The position numbers were made by a program, and so were the translations under genes. The notes beneath the pieces are model-generated. The model worked only from the letters and a program-made list of their open reading frames with translations, did not search any database and had not been told where the DNA came from. Positions 24,330 through 31,935 of a DNA stretch of 64,000 bases are shown here, in pieces. The stretch covers positions 1 to 64,000 of the forward strand of contig NZ_BAFC01000084.1 in the NCBI RefSeq assembly GCF_000248055.1, given 5' to 3'. Each line of letters begins with the position of its first letter. Positions within the stretch are counted from its first letter, which is position 1. The DNA comes from Gordonia sputi NBRC 100414. Its GTDB lineage: Bacteria > Actinomycetota > Actinomycetes > Mycobacteriales > Mycobacteriaceae.

Positions 24330-25937
24330 ATGTCCTTGGAAACCTTCTCCGACCCGGCCGGCGCGGCCGACGCCACAGGCGTGCCCGCGTCGCAGCCGCC
24401 GGTGCTCGCGCGCGTCGCCGAGGACGAATCTCTGTCGAAAACCGATCTGGTCGAGGTGATCGCGCACTGCGCCTCCACCATTGCCTCTGCACAGTTCCGC
24501 CTGTTGACGGCGATCAGTCTCATCCACGAGGAGCACGAAGAAGACTACGGCGTCGAGATCGGCGAACTGACCGACGGCCGAGCAGACTCACCAGAAGCGG
24601 TGCGCGAGTTCGCTGCTCGTGGACAGACCGGTGACGACCCCCGCGCACAGTACGGCCCCAATGGTGTGGAACGCACCATCGCCGACGTCGGCGCCGTGTT
24701 GTCGCTACCGCCGGGTCGGGCACGCGAGTTGATCATCGACGCCCACGCCCTGCGCTACCGACTCCCCTACACCTCCTCACTCCTGGCCTGCGGGCGTATC
24801 GACCTGCAGCGGTTCCACATCGCTGTCGCCCGCACCAGCCTGTGCGGCTCCGACACCATCGACGAGGTCGACGCCCGCCTCACCGCCGCCCTCTCAGCAC
24901 GTGATCATCTGTCAACGACACGATTTGCTGCGCTCGTCGATTCTGTTGTCGCCCAAGTCGATGCCGAAGCCGTCAAACGACGTCGTGCCCGCATCGACGC
25001 CGACCGCAACGTCCAGGTCCGCCCCGACCGGTGGACTCCCGGCCAATCCCGACTGAGCGGCACTGTGCCCGCCGCCTCCGGCGTATTGATCGACCAACGC
25101 CTCACCCAACTCGCCAACAGCGTCCACGACGCCGACCCCCGCACCCACGCACAGCGCCGAGCCGACGCACTGACCGCATTTGCCAACGGCGACACCAACC
25201 TCGCCTGCCGGTGCGACACCTGCACCAGCCCCGACGCCAGTGACGTCGACACCACCGAACCCACCGCGACGCCTATGCCGATGCCGGTGGGTCCGCGCGC
25301 GATGATTCATGTGGTGGCGAATCAATCGACCCTTGACGGTAAGGACGATCAGCCCGGCTACCTCGATGGTGTCGGGGTCATCGACGCCGACACCGTCCGC
25401 GAGTTGGCCGCCGACGCAACATTCGACTACCTCGACACCGGCGTCGGCGCTCTGGATCCGCGCCACCCCGACCACGCCGCGGCTGCACGCGCAGCACTGC
25501 GCTATGTGCCCAGCAAGAAGCTCCTCGCGCTGGTCCGCTCGGGTGAACTGTGCTGCACGTTCCCCGGGTGCACCAACCCGGTGTGGCAGGCCGACGTCGA
25601 CCACAGCACCCCGTTTGACCACCACAACCCGTCCAGCGGTGGGTTGACCGTGCGAGAAAACCTCAAACCACTGTGCCGGTTTCATCACCGCACCAAAACG
25701 TTTGGTCGATGGCGTGACTACCAACTCGACCTGCAGACAGCAATTTTCGTGTCCCCCACCGGACACACCTTTGTCGGCAACGCCTTCGGCGGACTCGATC
25801 TGTTCCCCAAACTCATCCCCACCAAACCACCCGATCACCCCGCGCGCCGAACCATCGACACCATCCACGCCCAACGACGCGCGAAAGTCGCACGCGCCGA
25901 AGAGAAGTGGAACGAAGAGAACCCGCCACCCTACTGA
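24330..25937 (+). CDS. HNH endonuclease domain protein with DUF222 (13E12 repeat family)
   Basis: A 535-residue protein of the actinobacterial 13E12/DUF222 family. The N-terminal two thirds (about residues 30-330) are the DUF222 region, including ERTIADVGAVLSLPPGRARELIIDAHALRYRLPYTSSLLACGRIDLQRFHIAVART. The C-terminal HNH nuclease motif is complete: CTFPGCTNPVWQADVDHSTPFDHHNPSSGGLTVRENLKPLCRFHHRTKTFG (about 410-460), with paired CxxxxC-type zinc ligands and the D-H, N and H-H positions. Members are multi-copy in mycobacteria, and in M. tuberculosis the related REP13E12 loci are phage integration targets. Biological role unknown. Codon choice resembles its neighbours. Not a restriction enzyme on the evidence here, as no methylase is nearby. 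Confidence 0.88.
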   Translation: MSLETFSDPAGAADATGVPASQPPVLARVAEDESLSKTDLVEVIAHCASTIASAQFRLLTAISLIHEEHEEDYGVEIGELTDGRADSPEAVREFAARGQTGDDPRAQYGPNGVERTIADVGAVLSLPPGRARELIIDAHALRYRLPYTSSLLACGRIDLQRFHIAVARTSLCGSDTIDEVDARLTAALSARDHLSTTRFAALVDSVVAQVDAEAVKRRRARIDADRNVQVRPDRWTPGQSRLSGTVPAASGVLIDQRLTQLANSVHDADPRTHAQRRADALTAFANGDTNLACRCDTCTSPDASDVDTTEPTATPMPMPVGPRAMIHVVANQSTLDGKDDQPGYLDGVGVIDADTVRELAADATFDYLDTGVGALDPRHPDHAAAARAALRYVPSKKLLALVRSGELCCTFPGCTNPVWQADVDHSTPFDHHNPSSGGLTVRENLKPLCRFHHRTKTFGRWRDYQLDLQTAIFVSPTGHTFVGNAFGGLDLFPKLIPTKPPDHPARRTIDTIHAQRRAKVARAEEKWNEENPPPY

Positions 25938-25962
25938 CGGGCCTCCCTGGGATCGTCCAGCC

Positions 25963-26679
25963 TCAGTCGGTGCCGGACTCGGCGTCGCTGAGCGCCACCA
26001 CGAACTTGGTGCCGTACGGCGCATCCTGCACCAGACGCAAGCGCGCCAGTGCGGGGTGGGCGTCGAGCACGCGACCGGCGTTGGCCAACGAACGCAGCGC
26101 AGCAGTTTCTGCGCGTGCGGTCTCCAGCTTGGCCAGTCCACGTGCCTTGGCAGTGACCAATTCGGTTGCTGCCGACCGGATCTCGGTGGGCAAGATTACA
26201 TCCTTGACCAATACGTCGAGTACCTCGATGCCCGCCGCCCGGCCGGCACGTGCGGTCGCGGCGATGATCGGCCCGGTGTCGACGGTGTCGGCTCGGGTGA
26301 TCACCTCATCGACGGTCACGGCTGCGCAGACTTCACGCAACGCCACCTGCGCGGCGAGGTAGACCGACGCCCACGGGTCGCTGGCCCGCTCGGTGAATGC
26401 GACCGCGTCGACAACCGTTGCGCGGACGGCCATCGTGACGCGCAGCGACACGGAGTCGGACGTCAGGATGTCCTGCGGAGCGAGGGTCATGACGCGCTCG
26501 CGCATGTCGACGAACGTGTACACGGCACCCCTGCGCTTGCGATACTCGCCGGGCGAAAGGTGCAGGGAGAGTTCGCCATTGCGGTACTCGAGTCCCGTGT
26601 ACCCGATCGGTACGGAGATCTTGGGGAACCACCGCTTGGCGGGCTTGGTCGCCAGGCGGAGTTCGGTGAAAGCAGACAT
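25963..26679 (-). CDS. SPFH/Band 7 domain protein (slipin-like)
   Basis: A 238-residue SPFH/prohibitin-homology protein. The band-7 core is seen in RRGAVYTFVDMRERVMTLAPQDILTSDSVSLRVTMAVRATVVDAVAFTERASDPWASVYLAAQVALREVCAAVTVDEVIT (about residues 50-130), followed by the Ala/Glu-rich helical stretch typical of slipins. There is no N-terminal membrane helix, which most stomatin-like proteins have, so it may attach peripherally or work in the cytosol. The ATG at 26679 is fixed by AAGGGAGG at 26688-26695. Convergent with the HNH gene (25 bp). Confidence 0.82.
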   Translation of the reverse strand: MSAFTELRLATKPAKRWFPKISVPIGYTGLEYRNGELSLHLSPGEYRKRRGAVYTFVDMRERVMTLAPQDILTSDSVSLRVTMAVRATVVDAVAFTERASDPWASVYLAAQVALREVCAAVTVDEVITRADTVDTGPIIAATARAGRAAGIEVLDVLVKDVILPTEIRSAATELVTAKARGLAKLETARAETAALRSLANAGRVLDAHPALARLRLVQDAPYGTKFVVALSDAESGTD

Positions 26680-26687
26680 GGTGCGAA

Positions 26688-26695
26688 CCTCCCTT
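26688..26695 (-). promoter_or_regulatory. Strong ribosome-binding site fixing the SPFH start
   Basis: On the minus strand AAGGGAGG lies eight bases before ATG 26679. It excludes the longer open frame that reaches 26775. Confidence 0.8.
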
Positions 26696-27066
26696 CGTTT
26701 GTCGCGCATGTCGTGTGTGCAAGTAGTTGTCAGGTGTGTATTCGGTTGTGGCGCAGAATGTTCGGCAGGCGACACCGCCCGCGGGAGATCGCGTCGATGG
26801 GGTCGCCCGCGGACCGACCGAAGTCAGACGTCGGACGACCGCAGGACCGGCGTCGACCTTGAGTTCCCGGGGGTGGCGTCTGGTGAGGAGTTGAACCTCG
26901 GGCTTTAGGAGCCCTGCCATTTCCGTGAATGGTGCTCGAGAGTCCAACGCGCAGAACATGATCGCCGGTACCCCGGGATCGGCTGCTCTCTCGTGCGAGA
27001 GGTAACGATGCCAGAGCGGGTTGGGCGGGGGCAACGGGTTTTACTGGGCGGAGTTGGGGCTGGGGT
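26696..27066. other. Intergenic stretch without recognisable gene
   Basis: About 370 bases between the SPFH promoter side and the repeat pair at 27067. Open frames exist on both strands but none shows a known domain, a ribosome-binding site or convincing composition. It should include the SPFH promoter. Degraded coding sequence is possible, but I cannot identify a parent gene. Confidence 0.5.
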
Positions 27067-27192
27067 GGGGTGGTTTCGACTTCGGTGCTCGCAAGCTCGC
27101 GCCGGCTCAACCAGCGGAGGGGTGCGCTCAGCGCGTGGGGGTGGGGTGGTTTCGACTTCGGTGCTCGCGAGCTCGCGCCGGCTCAACCAGCG
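27067..27192. repeat. Two near-identical 50-bp repeats
   Basis: Copies at 27067-27116 and 27143-27192, starting GGGGTGGTTTCGACTTCGGT and ending GGCTCAACCAGCG, differ at a single base (A or G in the GCTCGC[AG]AGCTCGCG dyad). Each contains a dyad around CTCGCGAG. They are a diverged relative of the CTCGACAAGCTCGACCAGCG family at 1-222 and 9722-10136, and again lie at the 3' end of a gene, here the hydrolase ending at 27202. Confidence 0.8.
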
Positions 27193-27201
27193 TGGGGCGC
27201 A

Positions 27202-28059
27202 TCAGCGCGCGAGGAACGCGGCGACCGTCGACTCGAATGCCTCTTTGGCCTCGATCATCACCCAGTGTCCGCAGCGGGGGAAGATGTGTAGCTCGGCGTC
27301 GGGGATGAGACGCATGGGGGCGAGGGCCATGTCGGGTGGACTCACGCGGTCGTCGCGGCCCCAGGTGAGCAGTGTGGGGCAGGAGATCTTGTGCATCATC
27401 GCCCAGTAGGGCGGGATGTCGGAGGTCGCGAGGAACTGCTGCTGCATCTCGAACGACGCCGAGCCGTACATCGCGCGACCGGTGGCGAGCGCTTCGGGAT
27501 TCATCGCGGCCTCCCACCGCTCGGAGATGAGTTGCTCGGTGACGAGATCCTTGTCGTAGACCATCGCGCGGAGCCAGCGGATCAGCTTGTCGCGGTCGGG
27601 GTCGTCGGCGAACTCTTGGAGTAGCCGCAGTCCTTCACTTGGGCTCGGGCTGAACAGGTTTGGCCCGACACCGCCGATGGTGACGAGTTTTTGGACGCGG
27701 TCGGGTTTGCGGATCGCGAGGTTGACGCCGACGACGCCACCCATCGAGTTGCCGATCATCGGTGCGGCAGCAATCCCGAGCGCGTCCATGAACGCGAGCA
27801 CGGACTTGCCTGCGGTGAGAACGGGCATGCCCTCCCAGGGATCGCTGACGCCGAAGCCTGGGAACTCCAGGACGAAGCAGTGGTGTGTCTGCGCGAAGAC
27901 CCCGAGGTTGCCGCGATAGTTGCGCCAACCCGTGACTCCGGGGCCGGAGCCGTGAAGCAGGATCAGCGGCGGCGCGTCGGGGTCGCCCGCCTCGTGATAG
28001 CGCAGCACGCCGTTGTCGGTGCTCAGTTCGCGCCTGGTCTCGTCGTAGGTGACATCCAC
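27202..28059 (-). CDS. Alpha/beta hydrolase, meta-cleavage-product hydrolase type (HsaD/BphD/MhpC-like)
   Basis: A 285-residue serine-type C-C bond hydrolase. The catalytic triad is intact: Ser105 in MIGNSMGGVV, Asp237 in WGRDDRVSP and His265 in CGHWVMIEA; the oxyanion-hole segment LHGSGPGVTGW is at about 35-45. The overall pattern, including LRAMVYDKDLVTEQLI and the C-terminal CGHWV-x-[IV]-E, closely follows HsaD of cholesterol ring degradation, but it is not clearly HsaD itself because the rest of the hsa operon is absent here. A perfect KstR-type operator lies 10 bp upstream of the ATG, so a role in sterol catabolism is probable. It lies 48 bp downstream of R2lox on the same strand. Confidence 0.85.
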   Translation of the reverse strand: MDVTYDETRRELSTDNGVLRYHEAGDPDAPPLILLHGSGPGVTGWRNYRGNLGVFAQTHHCFVLEFPGFGVSDPWEGMPVLTAGKSVLAFMDALGIAAAPMIGNSMGGVVGVNLAIRKPDRVQKLVTIGGVGPNLFSPSPSEGLRLLQEFADDPDRDKLIRWLRAMVYDKDLVTEQLISERWEAAMNPEALATGRAMYGSASFEMQQQFLATSDIPPYWAMMHKISCPTLLTWGRDDRVSPPDMALAPMRLIPDAELHIFPRCGHWVMIEAKEAFESTVAAFLAR

Positions 28060-28069
28060 ATGATCAGAC

Positions 28070-28083
28070 TAGAACGTGTTCTA
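28070..28083. promoter_or_regulatory. KstR-like operator
   Basis: TAGAACGTGTTCTA matches the palindromic KstR consensus TnnAACnnGTTnnA at every defined position, and one further pair (28069/28084) extends the symmetry to 16 bp. It occupies the 48-bp gap between R2lox and the hydrolase, 10 bp before the hydrolase start, where a bound repressor would block its promoter. KstR is the TetR repressor of the upper cholesterol catabolic regulon in mycolata; the regulator itself is not in this window. Confidence 0.8.
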
Positions 28084-28107
28084 GTTTCTTGTCACGAGTT
28101 GGGCGGC

Positions 28108-29064
28108 TCAGGCGCCGAGGGATTCCGCGTCCTCTTCGCCGAAGCGCTCTTCGAGCAGTTCGGGCGAGACGTCGACGTCGATCTCCTCGACGGGGCGGCC
28201 CCGCGCCGATTCGATGGCGCTGAGTCGACGCTGCGCGCGGTCGGCGGCGTAGGAGAGGAACTCGGAGTTGTCGATTCCGAACGGTGGCTCGTCGAATTGG
28301 GCGTTGACCCACTCGATCATCCCGAGCGCGAGCGGCATCAGTTCGCCCATCCGAACGCCGACCGCATCCCACAGGCTGTCGTCGGCCGCGACGTGGCGAC
28401 GGCACGTGAAGGTGCCCCACGCCATGTGGCGACGCTCGTCGTCGCCGATGAACTTGATGATGCGCTGCATGCCGGGCAGGATGCCGCGCCTGGTGCAGAT
28501 CCGTTGCCAGGCGTAGTAGCCCGTCAGGGCGAGTGAGCCCTCGATGACGTGGTTGTAGGTGACGCTGGCGCGGATCTGGTTGAGCGGCGACGGATCGTTG
28601 TCGAGGCGGTGAAGCGATTCGGGGAGTTCTTCGTAGAAGAGCTGCCGGTAGTAGGGGTTGTCGGCGACGTAGGGGTTGAGGTCGTCGGTGAGGCCGATGG
28701 AGTCCATCCAGAGCCGGAAGACCTCGGTGTGCTTGGCCTCTTCGAAGCAGAACTGCGACAGATACATCTCGTCGCCGAACCGCCCTTCGGCGGCCATCGC
28801 CTTCATGAACGGCTGGATGTCCTGGGTCACGGCCTCCTCGCCCGCGACGAACTGCGCGACGAGAAACGTTGCGCTGCGCTGTTGTTCGGCGTCGAGCTCG
28901 TACCAGTCGGCGGCGTCGCGCGACATGTCGATGGCCGTGGGATCCCAGAACCGTGCGTTGCCCTTGACGAACAGGCGCAGCGGTAGGGATTGCCAGTTGA
29001 GGCCGCCGCGTCGCAGCGACGCGAAATCCTGACGAGTGATGGGCTGACGATCGGCGAGAGTCAT
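28108..29064 (-). CDS. R2-like ligand-binding oxidase (R2lox, Mn/Fe carboxylate protein)
   Basis: A 318-residue ferritin-like di-metal protein homologous to M. tuberculosis Rv0233, once annotated nrdB. With a constant offset of eight residues to Rv0233 all six metal ligands are present: Glu76, Glu109, His112, Glu175, Glu210 and His213. The pair that forms the Val-Tyr ether cross-link in R2lox is Val79 and Tyr170. It is therefore R2lox and not a ribonucleotide reductase R2 subunit. The family carries a Mn/Fe cofactor with a bound long-chain fatty acid and is thought to oxidise a hydrophobic substrate; the physiological reaction is unknown. Upstream neighbour of the KstR-boxed hydrolase, on the same strand. 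Confidence 0.9.
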   Translation of the reverse strand: MTLADRQPITRQDFASLRRGGLNWQSLPLRLFVKGNARFWDPTAIDMSRDAADWYELDAEQQRSATFLVAQFVAGEEAVTQDIQPFMKAMAAEGRFGDEMYLSQFCFEEAKHTEVFRLWMDSIGLTDDLNPYVADNPYYRQLFYEELPESLHRLDNDPSPLNQIRASVTYNHVIEGSLALTGYYAWQRICTRRGILPGMQRIIKFIGDDERRHMAWGTFTCRRHVAADDSLWDAVGVRMGELMPLALGMIEWVNAQFDEPPFGIDNSEFLSYAADRAQRRLSAIESARGRPVEEIDVDVSPELLEERFGEEDAESLGA

Positions 29065-29157
29065 GGCGCGCCGATCAGCGATCGTTCGGGACTCATACGC
29101 TGACGTTAGCGCCGCGATCGAACTCGACCGGTTGGATTGCGCGAACTCTCAGGTTAC

Positions 29158-31314
29158 TCACGCGTCACTTGCGTCGCCGTTCGCGAGTGCGTTCTGGCTG
29201 GGGGTCGTCTCGCGCTCGGCGGTCTCACTCTCACCGGTTCGGCGCGACAGCTTGCTGGGCCACCAGATCCGTCGTCCGATGTCGATCGACAGCGCGGGCA
29301 CGAGCAACGTCCGCACGATGAGCGTGTCGATCAGGACTCCGAACGCCACGAGGAACGCCACCTGGGCGAGGAACAGCAGCGGGATCACGGCAAGCGACGC
29401 GAACGTCGCGGCGAGCACGACACCCGCCGAGGTGATCACGCCGCCGGTCGCGGTCAGCCCGCGGATCACACCCTGGCGCGTGCCGTGAGTCTTCGATTCC
29501 TCGCGCACGCGTGTCATCAGGAAGATGTTGTAGTCGATGCCCAACGCGACAAGGAACACGAACGCGAACAGCGGCACCACGGGGTCTGCGCCGGGGAAAC
29601 CGAACGGTCCGTTGAACAGCAACGCCCCGACGCCGAGCGTCGTCGCGAACGACAGCACGGTGGTGCCGAGCAGGATGACCGGCGCGACGATGCTGCGTAG
29701 CAGCAGGATCAACACCGCGAGCACCACGAGCAACACGATCGGGATGATCAGATTGCGATCGTGCTCGGCTGTGGTGCGGGTATCGAGGTCGGTGGCGGTC
29801 GTACCGCCGACGACAGCGTTCGCGTCGTCGATCGGATGGACACGTTCGCGAATCCGCACGACGGTGTCCTGCGCGGCGAGTGAGGCGGCGTTGTCGGTCA
29901 GCGTCGCCTCGATGGCCACGCGGTTGTCGCGGACCACAGGCGTCTGGCCCGCGGTGTAGACCTCGGCCCGCGCGACGCCGTCGACGCTCTTCACAGCGTC
30001 GAGAACGGCCGAGGCCTGCGGGGCGTCGGCGATGATCCACGTCGGTGAGCCGCTGCCGGCGTCGAAGTGGCGGGCCTGGACGTCGGCGCCCTCGACGGAC
30101 TCGACGCTGCCGAGGAAGAAGTCGGTCTGGGCGATGCCGTCGGAGCGGAACATCGGGGCGAATGCGGCTCCGATGAGCAGCACGATCAGGGTGGATGCCC
30201 AGATGACGCGCGGTCTGGACGCGACCTTCTCGGCGATCCGGTGCCAGAAGCGGTGCGTCGAGGTGGTGGTGCCCGACTCGGCGAGGTGGGGTCGGACGGG
30301 CCAGAATGCGGCGCGGCCGAGGAGCGCGAGAACCGCGGGTAGGAACGTCATCGACGCGAGGAACGACGCCACGATGCCGATCGCCGCGACCGGGCCGAGG
30401 CTGCGGTTGGAGTTGAGGTCGGAGAACAGCAGGCACAGCACGCCGAGGATCACCGTTCCGGCCGACGCCGCGACCGGCTCGATCGTCGCACGCCACGCAA
30501 CCTTGATCGCCTGATACTTGTCGGCGGTCTGTGTCAGCTCCTCACGGAAGCGCGACACCAGAAGAAGTGCGTAGTCGGTCGCCGCACCGAACACGAGGAT
30601 GAACAGGATGCCCTGGCTCTGGCCGTTGAGGTCGAACACGCCCTGCTTTGTCAGGAAGTAGACGGCACCGGACGCGAGGCCGAGCGCGAAGACCGCCGAG
30701 ATGATCACGACGAACGGGAGGATGGGGCTGCGGTAGACGATGACGAGAATGACGATCACCACCGCGCCCGCCACCAGCAGCAGGAGGCCGTCGATGCCCG
30801 CGAACGCCTCGCCGAGGTCGGCGACCTGGCCGGCTGGGCCGGTGACGTAGACGCTCAGTCCGTTGGGCGGATTGGCCAGGAGATCGCGGAGCTTCTCGAC
30901 GGTGTCGGCGGGCTCGCCCGCGGTCGAGATCGGCACGATGAGCTCGGCCGCCTTGCCGTCGGCGGAGCGGATCGCCGGTGAGAATGCTTTGCCGAATCCC
31001 TCGGTGCCCGCGAGCGGTGTGATGGTGTCGGTCAGGTACGCCGCGTCGGCGTCGGTGAATCCCGACGAGCGTTCGGCGACGACGATCGCGGGGATGTAGC
31101 TGGTGTCCTGGAACTTCGCGAGTTCGTCGTTGACGCGGGTCGACTCGGCAGAGGCCGGCAGGAACGCGGTGTTGTCGTTGGTGGAGACCGACGCGAGTTT
31201 GCCCGCGAACGGTCCGGTGAACGAGCCGACGACGATCCAGGCGAGGATGCCGAGTGCTGGGATGAGCCAGCGGAGACGAGAGGTCGACGACGCGGTCCGC
31301 CGCGGGCTGGCCAT
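29158..31314 (-). CDS. MMPL/RND-family membrane transporter (YdfJ-like)
   Basis: A 718-residue MmpL-family transporter with two MMPL bundles. After a short basic start, the first helix is WLIPALGILAWIVVGSF; the proton-relay Asp-Tyr pairs are in FGAATDYALLLVSRFREEL (about residue 245) and VALGIDYNIFLMTRVREESK (about residue 580). It has no long cytoplasmic tail and resembles the shorter YdfJ/ActII-3-like exporters rather than lipid-specific MmpLs. Substrate unknown. Single gene; the ATG at 31314 starts MASPRRTASS. Confidence 0.9.
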   Translation of the reverse strand: MASPRRTASSTSRLRWLIPALGILAWIVVGSFTGPFAGKLASVSTNDNTAFLPASAESTRVNDELAKFQDTSYIPAIVVAERSSGFTDADAAYLTDTITPLAGTEGFGKAFSPAIRSADGKAAELIVPISTAGEPADTVEKLRDLLANPPNGLSVYVTGPAGQVADLGEAFAGIDGLLLLVAGAVVIVILVIVYRSPILPFVVIISAVFALGLASGAVYFLTKQGVFDLNGQSQGILFILVFGAATDYALLLVSRFREELTQTADKYQAIKVAWRATIEPVAASAGTVILGVLCLLFSDLNSNRSLGPVAAIGIVASFLASMTFLPAVLALLGRAAFWPVRPHLAESGTTTSTHRFWHRIAEKVASRPRVIWASTLIVLLIGAAFAPMFRSDGIAQTDFFLGSVESVEGADVQARHFDAGSGSPTWIIADAPQASAVLDAVKSVDGVARAEVYTAGQTPVVRDNRVAIEATLTDNAASLAAQDTVVRIRERVHPIDDANAVVGGTTATDLDTRTTAEHDRNLIIPIVLLVVLAVLILLLRSIVAPVILLGTTVLSFATTLGVGALLFNGPFGFPGADPVVPLFAFVFLVALGIDYNIFLMTRVREESKTHGTRQGVIRGLTATGGVITSAGVVLAATFASLAVIPLLFLAQVAFLVAFGVLIDTLIVRTLLVPALSIDIGRRIWWPSKLSRRTGESETAERETTPSQNALANGDASDA

Positions 31315-31389
31315 GCCGTCTATCTTGGCATGCTGCCCGAAATGCCCGGCTGAGTCAGGGACTCGAGCGGCTCAGCTGGACGAGACGGC

Positions 31390-31935
31390 TCAGTCGGACG
31401 AGCGCTTCGTCGAGACGAGCAGCGTGACAAGGCGGATGCCGAGGCCGATCAGGGCGAAGCTGCTCGCCATCTGGATCGACACGACGATGCGCGCTGGTTG
31501 CGACGCCGCGGCGATGTCGCCGAAGCCGGTGGTCGTGAACACCGTCAGGCTGAAGTAGAGCGCGTCGACCCGCGTGAGTCGGAGATTGAAGCTGTCGGTG
31601 CCGTACTCGGAGAGCAGGAAGTACGTGGTGGCGAAGGCGACGATGTAGAACGTTGCGAGTGCTGCGATCATCTCGACGGCTGTCGCGACCGGATACGGAG
31701 ACCGGATGAAATGTCGAATCTCCCAGCCGCAGAACGCGATCAGCAGCAGTGCCCCCACGACAAGGCCGATGAACTTGGCGTCGTTCTCCTGGTTGATCGG
31801 CAGCAGGAAATAGCCGACGAGCAGCACCAACCCCGCGAGCGCCGGACGCAGCAGTGCGCTCGCGAGGCGTGGGCCACTGATCGCCGAGTTGCCGCCGGAA
31901 CTCGGGGACTTACCAGATGCGGACACGGTCCACAT
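31390..31935 (-). CDS. Potassium channel family protein (ion_trans_2 type)
   Basis: A 181-residue membrane protein with four hydrophobic helices and a K+-channel pore. The selectivity filter is in YFSLTVFTTTGFGDIAAAS (about residues 130-148), TTTGFGD being the TVGYG-type filter, flanked by LATFYIVAFATTYFLLSEYG before and IVVSIQMASSFALIGLGIRLVTLLVS after. No cytosolic RCK/TrkA-N domain follows, so gating is unclear. The 5' end overlaps the zmp1 stop: ATG at 31935 and GTG at 31926 are both possible, and either makes it translationally coupled to the peptidase gene upstream. Confidence 0.82.
   Translation of the reverse strand: MWTVSASGKSPSSGGNSAISGPRLASALLRPALAGLVLLVGYFLLPINQENDAKFIGLVVGALLLIAFCGWEIRHFIRSPYPVATAVEMIAALATFYIVAFATTYFLLSEYGTDSFNLRLTRVDALYFSLTVFTTTGFGDIAAASQPARIVVSIQMASSFALIGLGIRLVTLLVSTKRSSD

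Noticed and set aside
26333..27034. Minus-strand open frame upstream of the SPFH gene as a gene remnant
   Set aside because: It overlaps the SPFH gene in another frame, has no ribosome-binding site and no recognisable domain.
28108..29064. Ribonucleotide reductase small subunit (class Ib/Ic NrdB)
   Set aside because: The Val79/Tyr170 pair and the ligand pattern are those of R2lox, no nrdA/nrdE partner is nearby, and the sequence follows Rv0233.
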